The position numbers were made by a program, and so were the translations under genes. This document shows, piece after piece, positions 43,238 through 55,600 of a stretch of 64,000 bases of DNA; position 1 is the first letter of the stretch; the number at the start of each line of letters is the position of its first letter. The notes beneath the pieces were generated by a model, which was given only the letters and a program-made list of their open reading frames with translations, was not told where the DNA came from and made no database searches. Source of the stretch: Leptodactylus fallax (lineage: Eukaryota > Chordata > Amphibia > Anura > Leptodactylidae); NCBI GenBank assembly GCA_947044405.1, contig CAMRHE010000463.1, forward strand, positions 788,501 to 852,500, given 5' to 3'.

Positions 43238-45800
43238 TCAATTAAAATTTGCGCTCTTCTCAATCTCACGGAAGGGTTTGAAAGTCAAAGCCTCATTTAG
43301 GCCCAGTGGTGCTACTGTATCAAGAGTGAGCGTCCATCTGGTGACTTTTTGGAGTAAAGCAGGTTTTATGTCACCTCTAGATCCCAACTTGACACGGTCA
43401 ATACCTTTAACTTTTAATAAAGCGGGATTGCGGGCATGATGTTCCTTGCCTGGGAATGGGTTCAAGGTTATGAATTGTTTCAGGATCATGCACAGTGTAA
43501 TTCTATTCACATGCTCCAGAATTCTGTCCTTTATGGGTGTAGTAGTCATCCCTATGTAGGTTGTATCACATGGGCAGGAGGCGTAGTACATTACTGCTGG
43601 GGTGTTACAATTAATATTGTGCATGATCCGGACTTCCCCACTGTAGCTTGTATTGTGGAAGTGCGTAGATCTTTCCACATTTAGGGCCCTCCCAATGTGT
43701 TAGGAGCACTCGGACTAACATAGTAACTAGATGTTAAAGTATCGCGTAAATTACGTGATCTTCGCCACGTCATAGATGGATATTCCCCTAAATGTTGGGT
43801 TAAATCATTGTCCATATGTAGGACTGACCGATGTTTCTTAAGGATACTCTGCACATCTGACCATTTTGAATTAAAAGTGGTAACAAACCGGATAGGCTGA
43901 GAACGTGAATGTTTGTTTCTGATGTTACTCACTAGTAAAGTGTTCCTTTCCGTTTCACGTGCTCGATTAAGACTCTTCTGTATGTCCTTATGTCTGTATC
44001 CTCTGTTACGAAACCTTTTACTAAGGTCATGAGCTTGTTGCTGAAATCTAAAGTTATTAGAGCAGATCCGACACGTCCGAAGGAATTGACCCACTGGAAT
44101 GGAGCTCTTTACGTTAGGGTAGTGTGATGACGTAGCATGTAAAAATGAATTGGTTGGTTGTTGATTTATGGAATACATCAGTGGAGATCAAACCATCCAT
44201 ATGTTTTTCAATAATTAAATCAAGAAATTTGACCCTGGTTTGGCTATAATGCCAAGTTAAATGAATGTTGAGGGCATTATTATTAAGGGCACAAAGAAAA
44301 GCCTCCAAATCTGAGGCAGTGCCCTGCCAGATGAACAGTATATCATCAATGTACCTCGACCACGAGGGAACGGCGCCAAACTCAGATGTATTGTATACAA
44401 CCTCCCTCTCCCACAGCCCCAGGAAAAGATTAGCATACGAGGGCGCACAAGTCGCCCCCATAGCAGTTCCCTGGAGCTGCAGGAAGAGGCGGTCCTTAAA
44501 AATGAAATAATTATCAGTCAACGCAAAATCTAGCAGAGAAATAATAAAGTCACCCAGATCTAAATCCAAATTGGTCATTTCCAAAAAGAATCTGGCAGCC
44601 CTTCTCCCGTGGTCGTGGCATATCGAGGTATATAGGGCCTCAACATCACAAGTCACCAAGAACATGTCGCCGTCCAGATGGATGCCATCGAGATGGCGTA
44701 ACATGTCCCTGGTGTCTCGCGTATATGAAGGAAGGGTCTCCACGCTCTTTTGCAAACAGAAATCCACAAGCCTACAAATTTTTTCACATAGTCCCCCAAT
44801 ACCAGAGAGTATTGGTCAACCGGGGGGGACCACTGTATTTTTGTGGCTCTTACGCAAAAGATAAAACGTGGGTATGATCGGATGATCCACTATTAAACCC
44901 TGTACCAGTTGGTATGTGATAAGACCATCTGAAGCTCCATTCATTAAAATGAGATCCAATTCAGTTTTTAATTGAATCGTGGGATCGTTAGGAAGACGTT
45001 GATAACATTGGGACATGGTTAATTGATGTAAGTCCCCGGCCTCATACATATCAGATGGCCATAGAACAACATTCCCCCCTTGTCTGTAGGTTTAATCACC
45101 ACATGAGTAAGCTTGTATTGCTCTACGGTGAGTTACTGTAAGGTTACATTTAATACCCTCATTAGGGTGTGTTCACACGGAGGAATTTGCCGCGGATTTG
45201 GGGTTGGATTCTGCCCCCGAATCCAGTGCATACGCCTCCTGAATTGTTTTCAATGGAAGGCGGAGATAGCAGCAGGACGCGGAGAAAAGAAGCGTCCTGC
45301 TCTATCTTGCCGCGGATTCCGCCTATGTTGTCCGCGGCTTGAGACGCGCTCCTGATTAGGCCCGGATGAATGGGAAAGGATACCGCGACGTAATGATGCA
45401 CTGCATCGGCATCCCGTCGCTTCAGACCGCGGTGAAAATTCCAGTGGCGGAAACATTTTCATTTTCTGCCGTGTGAACACACCCTTAGAGAGTTGCTGTA
45501 GATCATTTTTAACCAGTTGGACAAATCTCTCCACTGCCGGAGATGCAGACAAGGGGGGAAAATGCTGTGAACGGCGACACAAATCTAGAGGCAGTCTAGA
45601 CATACTCTAGACATACTATCCGATTACTCGTCCAGAAAATCATGAAGATCATTAAGAGCCTGCACCTCGACTTCATCTTCAGTAATAACCATTTCATTAT
45701 TTCTGCCAAAATGTTTCTTAAAAAGTAACTTTCTGGCAAATAACTCGAGGTCCTTAAAAACGGTAAAATAATCATATTTTCCCGAAGGTGATAAAAGATA
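43238..45800 (-). pseudogene. Penelope-like element ORF: reverse transcriptase plus GIY-YIG nuclease, broken
   Basis: From the 5' side: an N-terminal helical region (about 45800-45490; RKLLFKKHFGRN, then AVERFVQLVKNDLQQL), split by a nested element; VVIKPTDKGG; YLLRKSHK with PPG; then the RT core with CDVEALYTSI, LQGTAMGATCAPSYANLFLG and the catalytic RYIDDILFIW (about 44350); then FLDLIIEK and the SIPVGQFLRTCRICSN region; finally a GIY-YIG endonuclease with YYASCPCDTTYIGMT and RILEHV. These domains in this order define Penelope-like elements. Lesions: a 1-bp loss in the GG-N-V motif near 45080, TGA at 44816-44818 in place of the arginine after PPG, a frameshift near 44150, and another near 43680 between RT and nuclease. 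Confidence 0.92.
45165..45484. mobile_element. Non-autonomous PIF/Harbinger-like element (320 bp) nested in the Penelope-like ORF
   Basis: Ends are GGGTGTGTTCACACGG and its exact inverse CCGTGTGAACACACCC, flanked by TTA at 45162-45164 and 45485-45487. TTA target duplications are typical of PIF/Harbinger. The interior is GC-rich and non-coding. The Penelope-like reading resumes on both sides, so this insertion is younger. Confidence 0.85.
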
Positions 45801-45818
45801 AACCTAAACTAAGGACTC

Positions 45819-45851
45819 CTGATGAAGACTTTCATAGACAAAGCGCGTGTC
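45819..45851 (+). ncRNA. Hammerhead-ribozyme-like core, right terminal copy
   Basis: CTGATGA, AGACTTTCATAGA, CAAAGCGCGT and GTC on the plus strand, i.e. inverted relative to the left copy and the same length (33 nt). The GAAA box is CAAA and stem I is weaker than in the left copy, so activity is doubtful. Confidence 0.4.
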
Positions 45852-46205
45852 GGGGCTCTGCGGTGCTGTGTGAGGGGTCTGCCATGTTGCTGACTAGAAT
45901 TACGAGGCTGCTGTTCTCTATATGTGCACTGTCAGATCACTTTTATACTTCCTTGTGCTTTGTATTATATATTTCCCGGTGTGTCTGTTATTACTGGGAT
46001 GACTTACTGGATATAAATTAGACTACAATACAATCCTATCAGCACATGGCAGATTACTTTCCCCCGACCACTTGTTTCTGCTTGCAGTATGGAGATAGGG
46101 CATATTATATACGTCTCTCCTGTCTATATATTTCTACTGTTGTATATTGACCAGATTTGATATTTACATATTTTGTTGTGCTTAATAAAGATTTATATTT
46201 TATAC

Positions 46206-46206
46206 A

Positions 46207-46252
<46 letters not shown>
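46206..46252. repeat. (TA)n microsatellite
   Basis: About 23 TA dinucleotides near the right end of the Penelope-like insertion. Confidence 0.95.
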
Positions 46253-46256
<4 letters not shown>

Positions 46257-46297
46257 TTTGCTCATGGTTTTCTAATTTCTGGTCGTCTTCATCTCCC

Positions 46298-46335
46298 CCC
46301 AGTTTAATGTTCCCCCTTCATCTGCCCCCAGTTTA
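46298..46335 (-). repeat. Right-hand remainder of the split, inverted 30-bp minisatellite
   Basis: CCCCAGTTTAATGTTCCCCC and CATCTGCCCCCAGTTTAA continue the units seen at 41611-41706 on the other side of the insertion. Confidence 0.85.
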
Positions 46336-46625
46336 ACATAATAAAACACTGCTCCTCCCCTCTCCTTGCTCCTCTGCTCCTCCCCTCTCCTCGCTCCTCC
46401 CCTCTCCTCGCTCCGATGCTGCTCTGTGCAGTCTTGTCACGGAATGTTCAGGGAGCTGCAGGCGCGATATGAGTGACGTCATCACACCATATCTACAGCT
46501 CCTGGGGTCGGAGCACACAGGGGGCACAGTGGTGAAGCAGGAGCTGTCTGTGTATCATATGGTAAAAGCAAAAAAAAATATATCAGTTCTCCTTCAGTTT
46601 TTGGCTCAGTATAAATGTCCTGCTG
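46336..46625. other. Unique sequence before the 29-bp satellite; contains a CRE palindrome
   Basis: A pyrimidine-rich stretch (CTCCTCCCCTCTCC repeats, 46350-46420) precedes TGACGTCA at 46474-46481. No gene or exon is recognised, so the site's role is unknown. Confidence 0.45.
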
Positions 46626-49600
46626 ACTTTCCTCTGTGGTCAGTTACAGACGTGACTTTCCTCAGGTCAGTTACAGACGTGACTCTTCTGTGGTCAGTTA
46701 CAGACATGACTTTCCTCTGTGGTCAGTTACAGATGTGACTTCTGTGGTCAGTTACAGACATGACTTTCCTCTGTGGTCAGTTACAGATGTGACTTTCCTC
46801 TGTGGTCAGTTACAGACGTGACTTTCCTCTGTGGTCAGTTACAGGGACCCCGTGCGTGACTTTCCTCTGTGGTCAGTTACAGACGTGACTTTCCTCTGTG
46901 GTCAGTTACAGACGTGACTTTCCTCTGTGGTCAGTTACAGACGTGACTTTCCTCTGTGGTCAGTTACAGACGTGACTTTCCTCTGTGGTCAGTTACAGAC
47001 GTGACTTTCCTCTGTGGTCAGTTACAGACGTGACTTTCCTCTGTGGTCAGTTACAGACGTGACTTTCCTCTGTGGTCAGTTACAGACGTGACTTTCCTCT
47101 GTGGTCAGTTACAGACGTGACTTTCCTCTGTGGTCAGTTACAGACGTGACTTTCCTCTGTGGTCAGTTACAGACGTGACTTTCCTCTGTGGTCAGTTACA
47201 GACGTGACTTTCCTCTGTGGTCAGTTACAGACTTTCTTCTGTGGTCAGTTACAGACGTGACTTTCCTCTGTGGTCAGTTACAGACGTGACTTTCCTCTGT
47301 GGTCAGTTACAGACGTGACTTTCCTCTGTGGTCAGTTACAGACGTGACTTTCCTCTGTGGTCAGTTACAGACGTGACTTTCCTCTGTGGTCAGTTACAGA
47401 CGTGACTTTCCTCTGTGGTCAGTTACAGACGTGACTTTCCTCTGTGGTCAGTTACAGACGTGACTTTCCTCTGTGGTCAGTTACAGACGTGACTTTCCTC
47501 TGTGGTCAGTTACAGACGTGACTTTCCTCTGTGGTCAGTTACAGACGTGACTTTCCTCTGTGGTCAGTTACAGACGTGACTTTCCTCTGTGGTCAGTTAC
47601 AGACAGTAGACTTTCCTCTGTGGTCAGTTACAGACGTGACTTTCCTCTGTGGTCAGTTACAGACGTGACTTTCCTCTGTGGTCAGTTACAGACGTGACTT
47701 TCCTCTGTGGTCAGTTACAGACGTGACTTTCCTCTGTGGTCAGTTACAGACGTGACTTTCCTCTGTGGTCAGTTACAGACGTGACTTTCCTCTGTGGTCA
47801 GTTACAGACGTGACTTTCCTCTGTGGTCAGTTACAGACGTGACTTTCCTCTGTGGTCAGTTACAGCGGCCTCCTCTGTGGTCAGTTACAGACGTGACTTT
47901 CCTCTGTGGTCAGTTACAGACGTGACTTTCCCGTGGTCAGTTACAGACGTGACTTTCCTCTGTGGTCAGTTACAGACGTGACTTTCCTCTGTGGTCAGTT
48001 ACAGACGTGACTTTCCTCTGTGGTCAGTTACAGCGGACTCCTCTGTGGTGACTTTCCTCTGTGGTCAGTTACAGACGTGACTTTCCTCTGTGGTCAGTTA
48101 CAGACGTGACTTTCCTCTGTGGTCAGTTACAGACGTGACTTTCCTCTGTGGTCAGTTACAGACGTGACTTTCCTCTGTGGTCAGTTACAGACGTGACTTT
48201 CCTCTGTGGTCAGTTACAGACGTGACTTTCCTCTGTGGTCAGTTACAGACGTGACTTTCCTCTGTGGTCAGTTACAGACGTGACTTTCCTCTGTGGTCAG
48301 TTACAGACGTGACTTTCCTCTGTGGTCAGTTACAGACGTGACTTTCCTCTGTGGTCAGTTACAGACGTGACTTTCCTCTGTGGTCAGTTACAGACGTGAC
48401 TTTCCTCTGTGGTCAGTTACAGACGTGACTTTCCTCTGTGGTCAGTTACAGACGTGACTTTCCTCTGTGGTCAGTTACAGACGTGACTTTCCTCTGTGGT
48501 CAGTTACAGACGTGACTTTCCTCTGTGGTCAGTTACAGACGTGACTTTCCTCTGTGGTCAGTTACAGACGTGACTTTCCTCTGTGGTCAGTTACAGACGT
48601 GACTTTCCTCTGTGGTCAGTTACAGACGTGACTTTCCTCTGTGGTCAGTTACAGACGTGACTTTCCTCTGTGGTCAGTTACAGACGTGACTTTCCTCTGT
48701 GGTCAGTTACAGACGTGACTTTCCTCTGTGGTCAGTTACAGACGTGACTTTCCTCTGTGGTCAGTTACAGACGTGACTTTCTCTCTGTGGTCAGTTACAG
48801 ACGTGACTTTCCTCTGTGGTCAGTTACAGACGTGACTTTCCTCTGTGGTCAGTTACAGACGTGACTTTCCTCTGTGGTCAGTTACAGACGTGACTTTCCT
48901 CTGTGGTCAGTTACAGACGTGACTTTCCTCTGTGGTCAGTTACAGACGTGACTTTCCTCTGTGGTCAGTTACAGACGTGACTTTCCTCTGTGGTCAGTTA
49001 CAGACGTGACTTTCCTCTGTGGTCAGTTACAGACGTGACTTTCCTCTGTGGTCAGTTACAGACGTGACTTTCTCTGTGTGGTCAGTTACAGACGTGACTT
49101 TCCTCTGTGGTCAGTTACAGGTGACTTTCCTCTGTGGTCAGTTACAGACGTGACTTTCCTCTGTGGTCAGTTACAGACGTGACTTTCCTCTGTGGTCAGT
49201 TACAGACGTGACTTTCCTCTGTGGTCAGTTACAGACGTGACTTTCCTCTGTGGTCAGTTACAGACGTGACTTTCCTCTGTGGTCAGTTACAGACGTGACT
49301 TTCCTCTGTGGTCAGTTACAGGCGGACTTCCTCTGTGGTCAGTCAGCGTGACTTTCCTCTGTGGTCAGTTACAGACGTGACTTTCCTCTGTGGTCAGTTA
49401 CAGACGTGACTTTCCTCTGTGGTCAGTTACAGACGTGACTTTCCTCTGTGGTCAGTTACAGACGTGACTTTCCTCTGTGGTCAGTTACAGACGTGACTTT
49501 CCTCTGTGGTCAGTTACAGACGTGACTTTCCTCTGTGGTCAGTTACAGACGTGACTTTCCTCTGTGGTCAGTTACAGACGTGACTTTCCTCTGTGGTCAG

Positions 49601-52600
49601 TTACAGACGTGACTTTCCTCTGTGGTCAGTTACAGACGTGACTTTCCTCTGTGGTCAGTTACAGACGTGACTTTCCTCTGTGGTCAGTTACAGACGTGAC
49701 TTTCCTCTGTGGTCAGTTACAGACGTGACTTTCCTCTGTGGTCAGTTACAGACGTGACTTTCCTCTGTGGTCAGTTACAGACGGACTTTCCTCTGTGGTC
49801 AGCGCGTGACTTTCCTCTGTGGTCAGTTACAGACGTGACTTTCCTCTGTGGTCAGTTACAGACGTGACTTTCCTCTGTGGTCAGTTACAGACGTGACTTT
49901 CCTCTGTGGTCAGTTACAGACGTGACTTTCCTCTGTGGTCAGTTACAGGTGACCCTCTGTGCCGTAGTAAGACTTTCCTCTGTGGTCAGTTACAGACGTG
50001 ACTTTCCTCTGTGGTCAGTTACAGACGTGACTTTCCTCTGTGGTCAGTTACAGACGTGACTTTCCTCTGTGGTCAGTTACAGACGTGACTTTCCTCTGGG
50101 TATCGCCGTGGTCAGTTACAGACGTGACTTTCCTCTGTGGTCAGTTACAGACGTGACTTTCCTCTGTGGTCAGTTACAGACGTGACTTTCCTCTGTGGTC
50201 AGTTACAGACGTGACTTTCCTCTGTGGTCAGTTACAGACGTGACTTTCCTCTGTGGTCAGTTACAGACGTGACTTTCCTCTGTGGTCAGTTACAGACGTG
50301 ACTTTCCTCTGTGGTCAGTTACAGACGTGACTTTCCTCTGTGGTCAGTTCAGACGTGACTTTCCTCTGTGGTCAGTTACAGCGTGACTTTCCTCTGTGGT
50401 CAGTTACAGACGTGACTTTCCTCTGTGGTCAGTTACAGACGTGACTTTCCTCTGTGGTCAGTTACAGACGTGACTTTCCTCTGTGGTCAGTTACAGACGT
50501 GACTTTCCTCTGTGGGTGACTTTCCTCTGTGGTCAGTTACAGACGTGACTTTCCTTGGTATACGACGTGACTTCTGTGGTCAGTTACAGACGTGACTTTC
50601 CTCTGTGGTCAGTTACAGACGTGACTTTCCTCTGTGGTCAGTTACAGACGTGACTTTCCTCTGTGGTCAGTTACAGACGTGACTTTCCTCTGTGGTCAGT
50701 TACAGACGTGACTTTCCTCTGTGGTCAGTTACAGACGTGACTTTCCTCTGTGGTCAGTTACAGCGTGACTTTCCTCTGTGGTCAGTTACAGACGTGACTT
50801 TCCTCTGTGGTCAGTTACAGACGTGACTTTCCTCTGTGGTCAGTTACAGACGTGACTTTCCTCTGTGGTCAGTTACAGACGTGACTTTCCTCTGTGGTCA
50901 GTTACAGACGTGACTTTCCTCTGTGGTCAGTTACAGACGTGACTTTCCTCTGGGCGCGTGACTTTCCTCTGTGGTCAGTTACAGACGTGACTTTCCTCTG
51001 TGGTCAGTTACAGACGTGACTTTCCTCTGTGGTCAGTTACAGACGTGACTTTCCTCTGTGGTCAGTTACAGACGTGACTTTCCTCTGTGGTCAGTTACAG
51101 ACGTGACTTTCCTCTGTGGTCAGTTACAGACGTGACTTTCCTCTGTGGTCAGTTACAGACGTGACTTTCCTCTGTGGTCAGTTACAGACGTGACTTTCCT
51201 TCTGTGGTCAGTTACAGACGTGACTTTCCTCTGTGGTCAGTTACAGACGTGACTTTCCTCTGTGGTCAGTTACAGACGTGACTTTCCTCTGTGGTCAGTT
51301 ACAGACGTGACTTTCCTCTGTGGTCAGTTACAGACGTGACTTTCCTCTGTGGTCAGTTACAGACGTGACTTTCCTCTGTGGTCAGTTACAGACGTGACTT
51401 TCCTCTGTGGTCAGTTACAGACGTGACTTTCCTCTGTGGTCAGTTACAGACGTGACTTTCCTCTGTGGTCAGTTACAGACGTGACTTTCCTCTGTGGTCA
51501 GTTACAGACGTGACTTTCCTCTGTGGTCAGTTACAGACGTGACTTTCCTCTGTGGTCAGTTACAGACGTGACTTTCCTCTGTGGTCAGTTACAGACGTGA
51601 CTTTCCTCTGTGGTCAGTTACAGACGTGACTTTCCTCTGTGGTCAGTTACAGACGTGACTTTCCTCTGTGGTCAGTTACAGACGTGACTTTCCTCTGTGG
51701 TCAGTACAGCGGACTTTCCTCTGTGGTCAGTTACAGACGTGACTTTCCTCTGTGGTCAGTTACAGACGTGACTTTCCTCTGTGGTCAGTTACAGACGTGA
51801 CTTTCCTCTGTGGTCAGTTACAGACGTGACTTTCCTCTGTGGTCAGTTACAGACGTGACTTTCCTCTGTGGTCAGTTACAGACGTGACTTTCCTCTGTGG
51901 TCAGTTACAGACGTGACTTTCCTCTGTGGTCAGTTACAGACGTGACTTTCCTCTGTGGTCAGTTACAGACGTGACTTTCCTCTGTGGTCAGTTACAGACG
52001 TGACTTTCCTCTGTGGTCAGTTACAGACGTGACTTTCCTCTGTGGTCAGTTACAGACGTGACTTTCCTCTGTGGTCAGTTACAGACGTGACTTTCCTCTG
52101 TGGTCAGTTACAGACGTGACTTTCCTCTGTGGTCAGTTACAGACGTGACTTTCCTCTGTGGTCAGTTACAGACGTGACTTTCCTCTGTGGTCAGTTACAG
52201 ACGGCTCCTGTGGTCAGTTACAGGGACTTTCCTCTGTGGTCAGTTACAGACGTGACTTTCCTCTGTGGTCAGTTACAGACGTGACTTTCCTCTGTGGTCA
52301 GTTACAGACGTGACTTCCGTGACTTCCTCTGTGGTCAGTTACAGACGTGACTTTCCTCTGTGGTCAGTTACAGACGTGACTTTCCTCTGTGGTCAGTTAC
52401 AGACGTGACTTTCCTCTGTGGTCAGTTACAGACGTGACTTTCCTCTGTGGTCAGTTACAGACGTGACTTTCCTCTGTGGTGTTCAGTTACAGACGTGACT
52501 TTCCTCTGTGGTCAGTTACAGACGTGACTTTCCTCTGTGGTCAGTTACAGACGTGACTTTCCTCTGTGGTCAGTTACAGACGTGACTTTCCTCTGTGGTC

Positions 52601-55600
52601 AGTTACAGACGTGACTTTCCTCTGTGGTCAGTTACAGACGTGACTTTCCTCTGTGGTCAGTTACAGACGTGACTTTCCTCTGTGGTCAGTTACAGACGTG
52701 ACTTTCCTCTGTGGTCAGTTACAGACGTGACTTTCCTCTGTGGTCAGTTACAGACGTGACTTTCCTCTGTGGTCAGTTACAGGAGGTGACTTTCCTCTGT
52801 GGTCAGTTACAGACGTGACTTTCCTCTGTGGTCAGTTACAGACGTGACTTTCCTCTGTGGTCAGTTACAGACGTGACTTTCCTCTGTGGTCAGTTACAGC
52901 GGACTTCCCTGTGGTCAGTTACAGCGTGACTTTCCTCTGTGGTCAGTTACAGACGTGACTTTCCTCTGTGGTCAGTTACAGACGTGACTTTCCTCTGTGG
53001 TCAGTTACAGACGTGACTTTCCTCTGTGGTCAGTTACAGACGTGACTTTCCTCTGTGGTCAGTTACAGACGTGACTTTCCTCTGTGGTCAGTTACAGACG
53101 TGACTTTCCTCTGTGGTCAGTTACAGACGTGACTTTCCTCTGTGGTCAGTTACAGACGTGACTTTCCTCTGTGGTCAGTTACAGACGTGACTTTCCTCTG
53201 TGGTCAGTTACAGACGTGACTTTCCTCTGTGGTCAGTTACAGACGTGACTTTCCTCTGTGGTCAGTTACAGACGTGACTTTCCTCTGTGGTCAGTTACAG
53301 ACGTGACTTTCCTCTGTGGTCAGTTACAGACGTGACTTTCCTCTGTGGTCAGTTACAGACGTGACTTTCCTCTGTGGTCAGTTACAGACGTGACTTTCCT
53401 CTGTGGTCAGTTACAGACGTGACTTTCCTCTGTGGTCAGTTACAGACGTGACTTTCCTCTGTGGTCAGTTACAGACGTGACTTTCCTCTGTGGTCAGTTA
53501 CAGACGTGACTTTCCTCTGTGGTCAGTTACAGACGTGACTTTCCTCTGTGGTCAGTTACAGACGTGACTTTCCTCTGTGGTCAGTTACAGACGTGACTTT
53601 CCTCTGTGGTCAGTTACAGACGTGACTTTCCTCTGTGGTCAGTTACAGACGTGACTTTCCTCTGTGGTCAGTTACAGACGTGACTTTCCTCTGTGGTCAG
53701 TTACAGACGTGACTTTCCTCTGTGGTCAGTTACAGACGTGACTTTCCTCTGTGGTCAGTTACAGCTGACTTTCCTCTGTGGTCAGTTACAGCGTGACTTT
53801 CCTCTGTGGTCAGTTACAGACGTGACTTTCCTCTGTGGTCAGTTACAGACGTGACTTTCTTCTGTGGTCAGTTACAGACGTGACTTTCCTCTGTGGTCAG
53901 TTACAGACGTGACTTTCCTCTGTGGTCAGTTACAGACGTGACTTTCCTCTGTGGTCAGTTACAGACGTGACTTTCCTCTGTGGTCAGTTACAGACGTGAC
54001 TTTCCTCTGTGGTCAGTTACAGACGTGACTTTCCTCTGTGGTCAGTTACAGACGTGACTTTCCTCTGTGGTCAGTTACAGACGTGACTTTCCTCTGTGGT
54101 CAGTTACAGACGTGACTTTCCTCTGTGGTCAGTTACAGACGTGACTTTCCTCTGTGGTCAGTTACAGACGTGACCTCTGTGGTCAGTTACAGACGTGACT
54201 TTCCTCTGTGGTCAGTTACAGACGTGACTTTCCTCTGTGGTCAGTTACAGACGTGACTTCCCTCTGTGGTCAGTTACAGACGTGACTTTCCTCTGTGGTC
54301 AGTTACAGACGTGACTTTCCTCTGTGGTCAGTTACAGACGTGACTTTCCTCTGTGGTCAGTTACAGACGTGACTTTCCTCTGTGGTCAGTTACAGACGTG
54401 ACTTTCCTCTGTGGTCAGTTACAGACGTGACTTTCCTCTGTGGTCAGTTACAAGACGTGACTTTCCTCTGTGGTCAGTTACAGACGTGACTTTCCTCTGT
54501 GGTCAGTTACAGACGTGACTTTCCTCTGTGGTCAGTTACAGACGTGACTTTCCTCTGTGGTCAGTTACAGACGTGACTTTCCTCTGTGGTCAGTTACAGA
54601 CGTGACTTTCCTCTGTGGTCAGTTACAGACTTTCTTCTGTGGTCAGTTACAGACTTTCCTCTGTGGTCAGTTACAGAGTGACTTTCCTCTGTGGTCAGTT
54701 ACAGACGTGACTTTCTTCTGTGGTCAGTTACAGACGTGACTTTCCTCTGTGGTCAGTTACAGACGTGACTTTCCTCTGTGGTCAGTTACAGACGTGACTT
54801 TCCTCTGTGGTCAGTTACAGACGTGACTTTCCTCTGTGGTCAGTTACAGACGTGACTTTCCTCTGTGGTCAGTTACAGACGTGACTTTCCTCTGTGGTCA
54901 GTTACAGACGTGACTTTCCTCTGGGACGTGGTCAGTTACAGACGTGACTTTCCTCTGTGGTCAGTTACAGACGTGACTTTCCTCTGTGGTCAGTTACAGA
55001 CGTGACTTTCCTCTGTGGTCAGTTACAGACGTGACTTTCCTCTGTGGTCAGTTACAGACGTGACTTTCCTCTGTGGTCAGTTACAGACGTGACTTTCCTC
55101 TGTGGTCAGTTACAGACGTGACTTTCCTCTGTGGTCAGTTACAGACGTGACTTTCCTCTGTGGTCAGTTACAGACGTGACTTTCCTCTGTGGTCAGTTAC
55201 AGACGTGACTTTCCTCTGTGGTCAGTTACAGACGTGACTTTCCTCTGTGGTCAGTTACAGACGTGACTTTCCTCTGTGGTCAGTTACAGACGTGACTTTC
55301 CTCTGTGGTCAGTACAGCGGCTTTCCTCTGTGGTCAGTACAGACGTGACTTTCCTCTGTGGTCAGTTACAGACGTGACTTTCCTCTGTGGTCAGTTACAG
55401 ACGTGACTTTCTCTCTGTGGTCAGTTACAGACGTGACTTTCCTCTGTGGTCAGTTACAGACGTGACTTTCCTCTGTGGTCAGTTACAGACGTGACTTTCC
55501 TCTGTGGTCAGTTACAGACGTGACTTTCCTCTGTGGTCAGTTACAGACGTGACTTTCCTCTGTGGTCAGTTACAGACGTGACTTTCCTCTGTGGTCAGTT

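Larger units (their letters stand above)
41695..46297 (-). mobile_element. Penelope-like retroelement insertion with 12-bp target duplication
   Basis: TCTTCATCTCCC occurs at 41695-41706 and 46286-46297, and the same inverted 30-bp array lies outside both copies, so 41707-46285 is an insertion into that array. It contains a minus-strand Penelope-like ORF (43238 to about 45800), inverted terminal segments at 41784-41882 and 45816-45915 that share a hammerhead-like core, a 79-bp minisatellite, a (TA)n run at 46206-46252 and a nested small element. Its outermost ends CTAATTTCTGG(C/T)CG are also inverted copies. Confidence 0.85.

Noticed and set aside
45113..45603. Open frames of 79-117 codons across 45.1-45.6 kb.
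   Set aside because: They cross the nested inverted-repeat element and mix its non-coding interior with Penelope-like codons; not separate genes.
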